DNA of 64,000 bases from Aquamicrobium sp. LC103. GTDB lineage: Bacteria > Pseudomonadota > Alphaproteobacteria > Rhizobiales > Rhizobiaceae. This document shows positions 10,090 to 18,499 of this stretch, in pieces (the first letter of the stretch is position 1; each line of letters opens with the position of its first letter). Location: NCBI RefSeq assembly GCF_001014615.2, contig NZ_LBCQ02000012.1:186001-250000 (forward strand), in the 5' to 3' direction. Under the pieces are notes generated by a model. It did no database searches and was not told the DNA's origin. It saw nothing but the letters and a program-made list of their open reading frames with translations. The position numbers and the translations under genes are program-made.

Positions 10090-11076
10090 TCAAAGAGCGT
10101 TGATCTTCTCGATCAGCCCTTCCGGCCAGCTCGCCGAGAGGTCGGATTCCAGATAGAGCTTCTGGGCATGCGTGCGGAATGCCTCGATATCCGGCGTATA
10201 GACCTCGAGCCCCTTTTCCTTGAAGTAGGCTAGGAGTTCTTCCTCCTGCTTCAGGTGTTCCGCAGCGCTCCAATCGATCGCCTTGTCGGCGGCCGCCTGG
10301 ACGGCCTGCTGCTGTTCCGGCGTCATGGCGTTCCAGCTTTTCGACGAGATCGTCAGGAGATCGAAGGCGACCAGATGCGATGTCAGGACGATCTGCGACA
10401 TGACCTCGTAGAACTTCATGTTCTGGACGTTCGGCAGGGGGTTGTCCTGCCCGTCGATGGCGCCGGTCTGGAGGCCGGTATAGACCTCCGCGTAAGCCAT
10501 CGGCGTGGGGTTGGCGCCAAGCGCTTGCCCGAGGAACTGCCAGGCGTCGCCGCCGGGCATCCTGAGCTTGATGCCTGCCATGTCGGCGGGCGTGTTGATC
10601 TTCTTGTCCGGCTTCAGGCCGACCTGACGCGTGCCGTAAAAGGTCGGGCCGAGCACGCGCACGCCAAGCTTTTCCTCGGCCATCTGTTTCATCTCGTCGC
10701 CGAGTTCGCTGTCGAAGAACGCCTTGAGGTGGTTGGCGTCGCGGAAGAGATAGGCGGAGGTCAGGATCGACCATTCCGGAAGCTGGTTGGAAATGTCCTG
10801 AGGCGCGACATTGCTCATCTCGAGATTGCCGCGTTGCAGGGCGACGAGCTCGGTTCCCTGTTTGAACAGGTTTCCTCCGTAGTAGCCCTCGAAGGTGAAG
10901 CTGTCGGCGATGTCCTCGGCGAACGACTTCATCATGTTCGCGCGGATGTCCTGGTCCGAGAACACGGCGGAGAAGCGAAGCTTCGGCTTGTCCTGGGCGA
11001 AAGCTGGAAAGGCGATCGCGGCGGCGAGAAGGCTGGTGCCGACCAGGAAACGGCGGCGATTGGTGTTGCGTTTCAT
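10090..11076 (-). CDS. TRAP transporter solute-binding protein (DctP family), first receptor
   Basis: A 328-residue periplasmic DctP protein. The ATG at 11076 follows GGGAGGAATAT, an excellent ribosome site, and opens a signal peptide MKRNTNRRRFLVGTSLL with a twin-arginine-like NRRRFLVG, cleaved near AFA-QDK. The core LRMPGGDAWQFLGQALGANP with VYTGLQTGAIDGQDNPLP marks the carboxylate site. It precedes its DctQ and DctM partners. A close paralog lies at the end of the same operon. Confidence 0.94.
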   Translation of the reverse strand: MKRNTNRRRFLVGTSLLAAAIAFPAFAQDKPKLRFSAVFSDQDIRANMMKSFAEDIADSFTFEGYYGGNLFKQGTELVALQRGNLEMSNVAPQDISNQLPEWSILTSAYLFRDANHLKAFFDSELGDEMKQMAEEKLGVRVLGPTFYGTRQVGLKPDKKINTPADMAGIKLRMPGGDAWQFLGQALGANPTPMAYAEVYTGLQTGAIDGQDNPLPNVQNMKFYEVMSQIVLTSHLVAFDLLTISSKSWNAMTPEQQQAVQAAADKAIDWSAAEHLKQEEELLAYFKEKGLEVYTPDIEAFRTHAQKLYLESDLSASWPEGLIEKINAL

Positions 11077-11151
11077 ATATTCCTCCCTTTTTTCAGTGCA
11101 TGAGGGCGCAAGCATCTGGCTTTCGGTCTTTCGGCCCAGTGCGCCCGGTTT

Positions 11152-12156
11152 TCATTGCGACGGGTTCAACCGCTCGACAAAGAACTCGAAGGTACGGTTT
11201 GCGGCCGTCAGCGCCGAACTGCGGGCCAGCGCTTCGTCGGGCGCGACGAAGCTGTGATCCACCCCTTCGACATAGAGGGTCTGTACGTCGACGCCCGCGC
11301 CTTTCAGCTTCTCCTCGAACTCCCTGGATTGGGAGATCGGGACGACTTTGTCCTCGGTTCCGTGCGCAAGCAGGAAAGGCGGCGACTTGTCGTCGACGAA
11401 GCTGACCGGACTCGCCGAGGCCACGACGTAGTTCGTGCAGTAGCCCGGATTGCAGCCCAGGAAGCGCGAGCGTGAATCGCCTGCCAGCGATTGCTCGGGA
11501 ACAGGGCCCATCGTCGAGAAGTCGAAGATGCCGTACCAGATCGCGGCGGCATCCACGCAGGTTGAAGTTTCGGGCTTCGCCGTCGAAAAGACATCCAGGC
11601 TCTGCTGGTCGCAGGAGACGGCTGCCAGCGATGCCAGATGTCCGCCCGCCGAGCTGCCCCAGATTCCGAAACGTTCCGGATCGATGCCGTATTTGTCGGC
11701 GTTGTCGCGAAGGAAGCGGATAGCCGCCTTCACGTCGTGGAGCGCGGCAGGAAACGGAGCCTCGCCGCTCAGACGATATTCCGCCGACGCCACGACGAAG
11801 CCACGGGAAGCGAAACTGGCCAGCACGCCAGGAAAGTCGGTGAAGACGCCGGCGGCCCGCTTGTGGCTGCGTTCCCAACCGCCGCCATGGATATAGAGGA
11901 TGACCGGCTTGGGTTCGGTGGCGGCGGGATCATGGTAGATGTCCAGCGCGAGGGGACGGAATCCAACCTGCGTGTCATAGGTGACGTCCCCGATCGCGAC
12001 TATCCCGTCCGGAAATTCCACCATGCGTTCGGGAAATGCGTCGCCCGATGGCGGCCGGGGCGCGGTCGGGAAATCGGGCGCGTCCGCCGCGCTTTGCGCG
12101 AGCGCGTTGCCGCCGGCAAGAAGCGTGCACAAGGCCGCGATCCGCAAGGCTCTCAT
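11152..12156 (-). CDS. Exported alpha/beta-hydrolase, esterase family
   Basis: A 334-residue hydrolase of the alpha/beta fold-3/BD-FAE esterase type. MRALRIAALCTLLAGGNALA is a signal peptide, so it acts in the periplasm. The oxyanion motif HGGGW, nucleophile elbow GSSAGG (Ser), the Asp of HGTEDKVVP and the His of VDHSF complete the triad. Start ATG 12156 follows GGAGGAGAGCG. It is the first gene of the transport operon. An attractive but unproven role is splitting ester conjugates of quinate or shikimate (chlorogenate-like) before TRAP uptake. Confidence 0.88.
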   Translation of the reverse strand: MRALRIAALCTLLAGGNALAQSAADAPDFPTAPRPPSGDAFPERMVEFPDGIVAIGDVTYDTQVGFRPLALDIYHDPAATEPKPVILYIHGGGWERSHKRAAGVFTDFPGVLASFASRGFVVASAEYRLSGEAPFPAALHDVKAAIRFLRDNADKYGIDPERFGIWGSSAGGHLASLAAVSCDQQSLDVFSTAKPETSTCVDAAAIWYGIFDFSTMGPVPEQSLAGDSRSRFLGCNPGYCTNYVVASASPVSFVDDKSPPFLLAHGTEDKVVPISQSREFEEKLKGAGVDVQTLYVEGVDHSFVAPDEALARSSALTAANRTFEFFVERLNPSQ

Positions 12157-12243
12157 AATCGCTCTCCTCCTCCGGCAAGTTGAAGCGGATGATCGCTCCG
12201 TGAAGCCTCTCGATCTCCAGGCTTCCCACTGCATGAGGCAATT

Positions 12244-12259
12244 CATTGCACTAGACAAT
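12244..12259. promoter_or_regulatory. Candidate GntR operator between esterase operon and gntR
   Basis: ATTG and CAAT form a small dyad around CACTAGA at 12245-12259, within an AT-rich stretch of the divergent gap. A related element read on the other strand (ATTGTCTAGTGCAATG) shares 11 of 16 bases with AATGTCTGATAGAATG at 13848-13863, upstream of the shikimate dehydrogenase-like gene. FCD-type GntR proteins often bind such ATTG-n-CAAT dyads. Weak evidence; the rest of the gap shows no gene. Confidence 0.3.
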
Positions 12260-12388
12260 TTCAAATTCAATATGTGTACGGAAATTTATATGAGATTTTT
12301 CCATTTCTCCGTTTAAAGTGGAATGCGGCTTGATGCATGGCAACGGTCGTGCGAAGAATTCCCGCCGCAGAACCGGATGTATCGCTTC

Positions 12389-13060
12389 ATGGACTCCTCC
12401 ACCCCACCCAACGAAACCGCTGGCGAAAACGCCTACAGGAAGATCCGCAGCGACATCATCTTCGGGCGCCTCGCGCCAGGGCAGAAGCTGAAACTGGAAA
12501 GGCTGCGGGGTCGTTACGACACGAGCGTCAGCACGCTGCGCGAGATCCTCTACCGGCTTTTGTCTGAAGGCTTCATTCTTGCCGAGGGGCAGCGCGGCTT
12601 CGAGGTTCCTCCCCTGTCGGCGGCGAATTTGCGCGAGGTCGCGGATATGCGCGACCTGCTCGAACGGCATGCGCTGCGCGATTCCTTCGCCGCCGGCGAT
12701 ATCGACTGGGAGGGCCGCGTGGTCGCCGCCCATCACAAGCTGGCGCGGATGGAAAGGCGGATGCTGGCGGGCGAGCGCAGCGAAACGGAGCTGTGGAAGC
12801 GCTACGATTGGGAGTTCCACCACGCGCTGATCTCCGCTTGCGGTTCGAAGGCGCTTCTGGAAACTCATGCGGTGATCTTCGACCGCTATGTCCGCTATCA
12901 GATCATCGCCGTGGTGTTTCGCGGCAAGGCGGCCGCCGACGAGCATGAGGAACTGCTCGATTGCGCGCTTCGCCGCGACGCGGTGCGTGCTGGCGAAATA
13001 TTGCAGCGCCACATCGCCGCCTGCGTCGACTACACGGTCGGGAACGGCCTGCTGAATTGA
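12389..13060 (+). CDS. GntR family regulator, FCD (FadR) subfamily, copy 1
   Basis: About 223 residues: an N-terminal winged helix (YRKIRSDIIFGRLAPGQKL, then STLREILYRL recognition helix, then AEGQRGFEV) and a C-terminal FCD ligand domain with the metal-site histidines of EFHHALI and the late ERH/QRH-like QRHIAA. Such regulators bind organic acids. The ATG at 12389 is one option; ATG 12377 is the other, and neither has a strong ribosome site. It diverges from the TRAP/esterase operon and is followed by a close paralog. Confidence 0.9.
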   Translation: MDSSTPPNETAGENAYRKIRSDIIFGRLAPGQKLKLERLRGRYDTSVSTLREILYRLLSEGFILAEGQRGFEVPPLSAANLREVADMRDLLERHALRDSFAAGDIDWEGRVVAAHHKLARMERRMLAGERSETELWKRYDWEFHHALISACGSKALLETHAVIFDRYVRYQIIAVVFRGKAAADEHEELLDCALRRDAVRAGEILQRHIAACVDYTVGNGLLN

Positions 13061-13144
13061 TCTCTGCTCGTGGAACAGCTTGAAGTTTCGACGCGCAACG
13101 GCGATTATCTCCGACATTCATGAAACCGTCGGAAGAATCGTAAA

Positions 13145-13816
13145 TTGCTCGCAAATGACGCTGCCGCCGAAACCATCGGGGAAAACGCCTATCGACGGAT
13201 AAGGACGGATATCATATTCGGCCGCGCCGCGCCGGGGCAGAAACTGAAGCTGGATCGGCTCAAGGACGAGTATGGCGCGAGCATCAGCACGCTGCGCGAA
13301 ATCCTCAATCGGCTGTCGTCTGAGGGACTGGTCGTCGCCGAGGGGCAGCGCGGCTTCGAGGTGGCGCCGGTTTCGATTGAAAACCTCAAGGAAATAGCAG
13401 CCTTGCGTCTTCTTCTCGAGGGACACGCGCTGGAGCAGTCCTTCGCCTCGGGCGATATGGAGTGGGAAGGACGGGTGGTTGCGGCTCATCACAAGCTGGC
13501 AAGCCTGGAGCGCCTGATGAAAGGCGGGGATTTCAGCCAGACCGAGACCTGGAAGCGATACGATTGGGAGTTCCACCAGGCGCTGATTTCAGCCTGCGGT
13601 TCGCAGGTGCTGATGGATACCCATGCAAGCGTCTTCGACAAATATCTGCGCTACCAGATGATCGCGCTTTCGTTCCGCGGCGATATCGCCGCCAAAGAGC
13701 ACCAGACGCTTCTCGAATGCGCGCTCGCGCGCGATGCGGAAACCGCGAAGCTTACGTTGGAGCGCCATGTCGAGGGCGGCGTGGAACATGCGCTGGCCAC
13801 GGGCGCCATCGCCTGA
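13145..13816 (+). CDS. GntR family regulator, FCD subfamily, copy 2
   Basis: A 223-residue paralog of the preceding gene with the same domain plan and long identical stretches (GENAYR, STLREIL, AEGQRGFEV, WEGRVVAAHHKLA, WKRYDWEFH, ALISACGS). No ATG is available after the in-frame TGA at 13121-13123. The TTG at 13145, eight bases after GGAAGA, is the only reasonable start. The pair looks like a tandem duplication that diverged; which copy controls which side of the cluster cannot be told from sequence. Confidence 0.9.
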   Translation: MLANDAAAETIGENAYRRIRTDIIFGRAAPGQKLKLDRLKDEYGASISTLREILNRLSSEGLVVAEGQRGFEVAPVSIENLKEIAALRLLLEGHALEQSFASGDMEWEGRVVAAHHKLASLERLMKGGDFSQTETWKRYDWEFHQALISACGSQVLMDTHASVFDKYLRYQMIALSFRGDIAAKEHQTLLECALARDAETAKLTLERHVEGGVEHALATGAIA

Positions 13817-13957
13817 TCCGGAGGAATTGCGATCATGCAAAATCAATAATGTCTGATAGAATGTTGTTTGCCTGCTGAAACGAATTGCGGCATATATGCT
13901 CTGCGGTGAGAAAGGCTCTCGCCGGGCAGGAACAATCAGCAGGAAATCAAGGCCAGC

Positions 13958-14809
13958 ATGCGTATCCGTCTCGGACTGATCGGGGACAACATCAAGCGCT
14001 CCAAGTCGCCGCTTCTCCATCGCCTGGCCGGGCAGCTTTGTGGAATCGAGGTTTCCTACGAGCCATTGATTCCCGCCGACATGGGACTTGATTTCGATGC
14101 CGTCTTCGAACGCTGCAGGGCAGGCGGCTTTCGCGGGATAAACATAACCTATCCCTATAAGGAGCAGGTGGTGTCGAGGCTGCGCGTCGACGATCCTCGC
14201 GTGCGCTCCATCGGCGCCTGCAACACGGTGTTGTTCGAGGAGGGCCGGCAGACCGGCTTCAACACGGATTATTCGGGTTTCGCGGCGGCGTTTCGCGCGA
14301 ACTTTCCCGATCGGTCTCCGGCAAAGGTGGCGATGGCCGGGGCAGGGGGCGTCGGCAAGGCGATCGGCTTCGCGCTGGCCGAACTCGGTGCGACCGAGCT
14401 TCGCCTTTTCGATCCGGACGCGGCGAGGGCCGAAGCGCTTGCGCGGTCGATAGCGCGGGCGGAATCCGGATTGCGGGTCACCCTTGCCGGCACGATCGAC
14501 GAGGCGGCGGCGGATTGCGACGGCCTCGTGAATTGCACGCCGCTCGGCATGGTCGGCTATCCCGGCACCGCGGTGCCGAAACGACTCATGAGGAGCGGAA
14601 GCTGGGCCTTCGACGCGGTCTACACGCCGGTCGAGACGCAATTTCTCGACGAGGCCCGCGCGGCGGGACTGGAAGTGATGAGCGGCTACGAGCTCTTCTT
14701 CCATCAGGGGGTCGATGCATTCCGGATATTTACCGGCTATGAGGTTGACGCCAAGGTGCTGCGGGCAGCACTTTTGGCGCCCGACGCCGATATTCGAGGA
14801 ACCGCATGA
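13958..14809 (+). CDS. aroE: Shikimate/quinate dehydrogenase (AroE family)
   Basis: A 283-residue AroE-fold enzyme with substrate residues in SKSPLLH, the catalytic Lys of NITYPYKEQ, the Asn of CNTVLF and the Asp of FNTDYSGF. Its dinucleotide motif is GAGGVGKAIGFAL and the C-terminal Gln lies in FFHQGVDAF. It interconverts shikimate and 3-dehydroshikimate (or quinate and dehydroquinate). The gene overlaps quiC by ATGA, and the catabolic setting suggests an oxidising role toward dehydroshikimate. Cofactor preference cannot be settled by eye. Confidence 0.9.
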   Translation: MRIRLGLIGDNIKRSKSPLLHRLAGQLCGIEVSYEPLIPADMGLDFDAVFERCRAGGFRGINITYPYKEQVVSRLRVDDPRVRSIGACNTVLFEEGRQTGFNTDYSGFAAAFRANFPDRSPAKVAMAGAGGVGKAIGFALAELGATELRLFDPDAARAEALARSIARAESGLRVTLAGTIDEAAADCDGLVNCTPLGMVGYPGTAVPKRLMRSGSWAFDAVYTPVETQFLDEARAAGLEVMSGYELFFHQGVDAFRIFTGYEVDAKVLRAALLAPDADIRGTA

Positions 14810-16698
14810 AGACTTCCATCGCAACCGTTTCGATCAGCGGCGACCTGCGTGAAAAGCTCGCGGCGATAGCCGCGGCGGGTTTCGATGGGGTCGAGATATT
14901 CGAGAACGACTTCCTCGCTTATGACGGCACGCCAGAGGAAGTGGGGCGCATGGTGCGGGATCATGGGCTGGAAATCACGCTGTTCCAGCCGTTCCGTGAT
15001 TTCGAGGGCATGCCCGAGCCGCAGCGCGCCCGCACGTTCGATCGCGCGGAGCGCAAGTTCGATCTGATGCAGGAACTGGGCACCGACCTCATGCTCGTCT
15101 GCTCGAACGTCTCGCCGCTGTCGTTAGGCGGCATCGACCGCGCGGCCGCCGATTTCCGCGAGCTCGGCGAGCGCGCCGCCAAGCGGGGCCTGCGCGTCGG
15201 CTACGAGGCGCTGGCCTGGGGCCGGCATATCAACGATCATCGCGACGCCTGGGAGATCGTGAGACGCGCCGATCATCCGAATATCGGCCTGATTCTCGAT
15301 TCCTTCCACACGCTCGCCCGCAAGACCGACGTGAACACGATCCGGGCGATCCCCGGCGACCGCATCTTCATCGTCCAGCTCGCCGATGCGCCGCTGATCG
15401 ACATGGAACTGCTCTATTGGAGCCGTCATTTCCGCAACATGCCCGGCGAGGGCGACCTGCCGGTGGTCGATTTCATGCGCGCCGTCGCCGCAACCGGCTA
15501 TTCCGGGCCTTTATCCCTCGAAATCTTCAACGACCAGTTCCGGGGCGGCTCGCCCAAATCGATTTCGATCGACGGTCGACGCTCGCTTGTCGCGCTGATG
15601 GACCAGGTCGTCCGGCTCGAACCGCAGATCGCGATCCCGGTGCCGGAAATGCCGGAGAGAATAGCCGTCTCGGGCGTTGAGTTCATCGAATTCGCCGCCG
15701 ACGAAGGGGAGGCGGAGGAGCTTGCGGCGCTGCTTTCCATGATGGGCTTCGCCGAAGCGGCACGTCACAAGAGCAAGGATGTCTCGCTGTGGCGCCAGGG
15801 TGGCATCAACATCGTCGTCAACACCGAGAAGGAAGGTTTCGCTCACTCTTCCTATCTCGTGCACGGCACGTCGGCCTATGCGATCGGCCTCAAGGTCGAC
15901 GATGCCAAGGCGACGGTGGCACGGGCAAAGGCGCTGGGCGCGGAGCCCTTCGAGCAGCCGCGCGGGCCGGGCGAGCTGGCCATTCCGGCCATTCGCGGTG
16001 TCGGCGGCGGGGTGATCTATTTCATCGATGCCAAAAGCGAGCTCGCGCGCGTCTGGGAAATCGAGTTCGAGGAAATCCCGGATACCGCCGCCGGCGAGGA
16101 TGCGGGTCTGATCTCGATCGATCATGTCGCCCAGACCATGAACTACGAGGAAATGCTGACTTGGCTCCTCTTCTACACCTCGATCTTCAGGACACGGAAA
16201 CTGCCGATGGTCGACGTGGTGGATCCGGCCGGACTGGTGCGCAGCCAGGTTATCGAAAATGATGACGGTACCTTGCGGCTGACGCTCAACGGCGCCGAAA
16301 ACCGTAAGACGCTGGCCGGCCACTTCATCGCGGAGAGCTTCGGCTCGAGCGTCCAGCATCTTGCCTTCCGCTCGGACGATATTTTCGCAACCGTCGGAAC
16401 GCTCAGGGAAAAAGGCTTCCTCCCGCTCGAAATCTCGCCCAACTACTATGACGATCTTGAGGCCCGCTTCGGTTTCGAACCGGAATTCATCGACCGGCTG
16501 CGCGGCCACAACATCCTTTATGACCGCGACGACCGGGGCGAATATTTCCAGGTCTACAGCGCGAATTACGGCGAGGGCTTCTTCTTCGAGATCGTCGAGC
16601 GGCGAAATGGCTACAATGGCTACGGCGCGCCAAATGCGCCGTTCCGCATTGCCGCGCAGAAGCGGGCGATCCGGCCGAGAGGCATGCCCAGGATCTGA
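14806..16698 (+). CDS. quiC: 3-dehydroshikimate dehydratase fused to an HPPD-like domain
   Basis: A 630-residue two-domain protein. Residues about 1-280 are a xylose isomerase-like TIM barrel with metal ligands Glu134 (GYEALAW), Asp165 (ILDSFH), Gln191 (IVQLAD) and Glu239 (SLEIFND). This is the set and spacing I recall for Pseudomonas QuiC1. Residues about 290-630 are a VOC/4-hydroxyphenylpyruvate dioxygenase-like part (SIDHVAQTM, VQHLAFRSDDI, FFEIVERR). The enzyme dehydrates 3-dehydroshikimate to protocatechuate, the aromatising step of quinate and shikimate breakdown. It is coupled by ATGA to the aroE-like gene. Confidence 0.94.
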   Translation: MKTSIATVSISGDLREKLAAIAAAGFDGVEIFENDFLAYDGTPEEVGRMVRDHGLEITLFQPFRDFEGMPEPQRARTFDRAERKFDLMQELGTDLMLVCSNVSPLSLGGIDRAAADFRELGERAAKRGLRVGYEALAWGRHINDHRDAWEIVRRADHPNIGLILDSFHTLARKTDVNTIRAIPGDRIFIVQLADAPLIDMELLYWSRHFRNMPGEGDLPVVDFMRAVAATGYSGPLSLEIFNDQFRGGSPKSISIDGRRSLVALMDQVVRLEPQIAIPVPEMPERIAVSGVEFIEFAADEGEAEELAALLSMMGFAEAARHKSKDVSLWRQGGINIVVNTEKEGFAHSSYLVHGTSAYAIGLKVDDAKATVARAKALGAEPFEQPRGPGELAIPAIRGVGGGVIYFIDAKSELARVWEIEFEEIPDTAAGEDAGLISIDHVAQTMNYEEMLTWLLFYTSIFRTRKLPMVDVVDPAGLVRSQVIENDDGTLRLTLNGAENRKTLAGHFIAESFGSSVQHLAFRSDDIFATVGTLREKGFLPLEISPNYYDDLEARFGFEPEFIDRLRGHNILYDRDDRGEYFQVYSANYGEGFFFEIVERRNGYNGYGAPNAPFRIAAQKRAIRPRGMPRI

Positions 16699-16716
16699 AA
16701 GCCGGCCGGCGTCGCG

Positions 16717-17238
16717 TCACAGATAGCCGGTCGGCACCGCGGTCGTGAACTTCATCTCCTCCATGCTGATCGAGGAGTTGATCTCGGAGAATTCGAGCTT
16801 CGAGATCATCGCCTTGTAGACATTGTCGTAGGTTTCGATGTCCGGCACCACGACCTTGACGACATAGTCGGTCTCGCCGGTGAGCCGGTATGCCTCGACG
16901 ATTTCGGGAATCTCCTCGATCAGGCTTCTGAAGGAGTTGAGCCAGCTCATTTCGTGGCGCGGCGCCTTGATGCCGATGAAGATCGTCATCGGAACGTTCA
17001 TCAGCTTGCGATCCACGAGGGCGACGCGCCGCTTGATGATGCCGGTTTCCTCCAGCCTGCGGATACGTCGCCAGCATGGGGTCGAGGACAGGTTGACCTC
17101 TTCGGCGATCTCGCTCACCGCACGGTCGCTGTCGCGCTGCAGGATATCGAGGATCCTGCGATCGATCTCGTCCAGTCCGCGATGAGGAGCAGGCGGCCTG
17201 ACGGCCGCTTTCTGGTTGGTGCGTTGGCTGTCGCTCAT
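16717..17238 (-). CDS. Lrp/AsnC family transcriptional regulator
   Basis: A 173-residue feast/famine regulator. A basic 20-residue leader precedes the helix-turn-helix (LDEIDRRILDILQRDSDRAV to LSSTPCWRRIRRLEETGII), and the RAM ligand/oligomer domain follows (GETDYVVKVVVPD). Its start overlaps the stop of the VOC gene by four bases. It probably controls the divergent class V PLP enzyme/FAD oxidase genes through the palindromes at 18263-18296; that is inference. Confidence 0.93.
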   Translation of the reverse strand: MSDSQRTNQKAAVRPPAPHRGLDEIDRRILDILQRDSDRAVSEIAEEVNLSSTPCWRRIRRLEETGIIKRRVALVDRKLMNVPMTIFIGIKAPRHEMSWLNSFRSLIEEIPEIVEAYRLTGETDYVVKVVVPDIETYDNVYKAMISKLEFSEINSSISMEEMKFTTAVPTGYL

Positions 17239-18083
17239 TGCTCGATGAACTCGACGATGGCGCCGCTGGTCGCAGCCGGGGCGGTGGCGAGGCCGCGCGG
17301 CGTTTCATGAAGCGGCACGGCGATCGCTTTCCTCGCGCGGTCAAGATCCTCGACGGCGATCCGCAGGACGGCGAAGGCATGGGTAGGCGTCCGTGAAACG
17401 TCGATGCCCTCATAGCGACCGGCGAGCGCTTCGCGTGTGAGGAAGGTCAGCGGCACCGAACCGGTCTTCACCTCGTAACCGCCGTCGACCTCGCGCAGCT
17501 GGCCGGCGCGGTAGAGCCGCGCATAGGCTTTTGCCGCCGCCCTGGGATCGTCACTGGCCGCTACCGCGCCGGCCAATCCCTTCGCGCCGTTTGGATGGCG
17601 CATCAGTTCCGGCAGCCAGACCGTATCGCGGGTGCGGTGCTGGCACATGAAGGCGATGCCGAGCGGCACCTCAGTCTTGTCAAACTGAAGAATGGAGAAG
17701 GCCGCGACCGCCTCGCCTCCCGCCGGCAGCGTCACCGGTCGCTCGAAATCGACCACCTCGCCGGTGGCGATGCCGAGGGCGGCCAGTTCCCTGCGCGCCT
17801 CGCGCGCGTCGTCGATCCGACAGGCGATCGCGTAGAGGCCTTCGCCGTCTTTGTTCAGAAGGGCGCGCTTGCCCGCATTCTCCTCCGTCGGCGCCACGAT
17901 GCCGAGCAGCTCGAAATAGTCATCGGCGGCAAACATGATCGTGTGGTTCGCCGAGCCCATTTTTTCGCTGTGGAAGCCCCGCGGCGAGATGGTGAAGCCC
18001 AGCCCGCGGAACTGCTCGAGGCTTCGGTCGAGATCGTTCACGAGCAGATAGCAATGGTCGATACCGGTGACGGGATGGGTCAT
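17235..18083 (-). CDS. VOC (glyoxalase-like) family protein
   Basis: A 282-residue vicinal-oxygen-chelate protein with two related halves: GIDHCYLLVNDLDRSLEQF near the N-terminus and THAFAVLRIAVEDLDRA near the C-terminus, plus DDYFELLGI. The family includes extradiol dioxygenases, glyoxalases and resistance proteins. The exact activity is not recognisable. The ATG at 18083 follows AAGGAG at a good distance; a longer frame to 18263 is spurious. It is coupled to the Lrp gene and diverges from the amine-metabolism-like pair at 18500. Confidence 0.82.
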   Translation of the reverse strand: MTHPVTGIDHCYLLVNDLDRSLEQFRGLGFTISPRGFHSEKMGSANHTIMFAADDYFELLGIVAPTEENAGKRALLNKDGEGLYAIACRIDDAREARRELAALGIATGEVVDFERPVTLPAGGEAVAAFSILQFDKTEVPLGIAFMCQHRTRDTVWLPELMRHPNGAKGLAGAVAASDDPRAAAKAYARLYRAGQLREVDGGYEVKTGSVPLTFLTREALAGRYEGIDVSRTPTHAFAVLRIAVEDLDRARKAIAVPLHETPRGLATAPAATSGAIVEFIEQ

Positions 18084-18499
18084 GAAGGCTCCTTCAACCT
18101 CGTTTCGACGGATGCAATGACTATTTTCGCGGGCCGCGTCGTTGGGTTCAAGGACGTATCGCGACCGGGCAGGCTTTCGCAAACCTATTTCATTATTCCG
18201 CGGATTCCGGTCCGCGCCGGCGCCTGCTGCAATCTCATTCCTACTTTGTAGCCATGCCATCAAACATTATGCTCAATGTTAAATGAATTTGAGCATCAGA
18301 TTCGTATTATATGCGAGTACAAGCAATCATATTGTTCATTTCCGTTGAAAATGGTAACCACGATAGGCCGATGAAGAGGCTGGTCGGAATCGGAACGCCT
18401 TCCTCGCCGAGGCCCGCATCGCGATAAACGTTAACCTCTCGACCTGAACCGGGACGAGATTTGACACCGCCGCTGGCGGCGGGGGAATGCAGTTCGACC
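18084..18499. other. 416-base divergent intergenic region, mostly regulatory
   Basis: No convincing gene lies here. The part from about 18250 to 18360 is markedly AT-rich compared with its surroundings and holds the palindromes at 18263-18296. Promoters for both the VOC/Lrp pair and the PLP enzyme are expected here, but I could not fix their boxes. Confidence 0.5.
18263..18296. promoter_or_regulatory. Nested palindromes, probable Lrp/AsnC binding region
   Basis: Two interlocking inverted repeats: AACATT (18263-18268) with AATGTT (18275-18280), and ATGCTCAA (18269-18276) with TTGAGCAT (18289-18296). Both are perfect. The second pair has a 12-base spacer, which puts the arms on one face of the helix. 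The neighbouring Lrp/AsnC gene makes its product the obvious candidate binder. Confidence 0.5.

Noticed and set aside
9488-10774. Long N-terminal extension of the DctM frame
   Set aside because: The extension runs antisense-free but out of frame through the DctQ and DctP genes and is not hydrophobic in a DctM-like way. The ATG at 9487 with ATGA overlap is the natural start.
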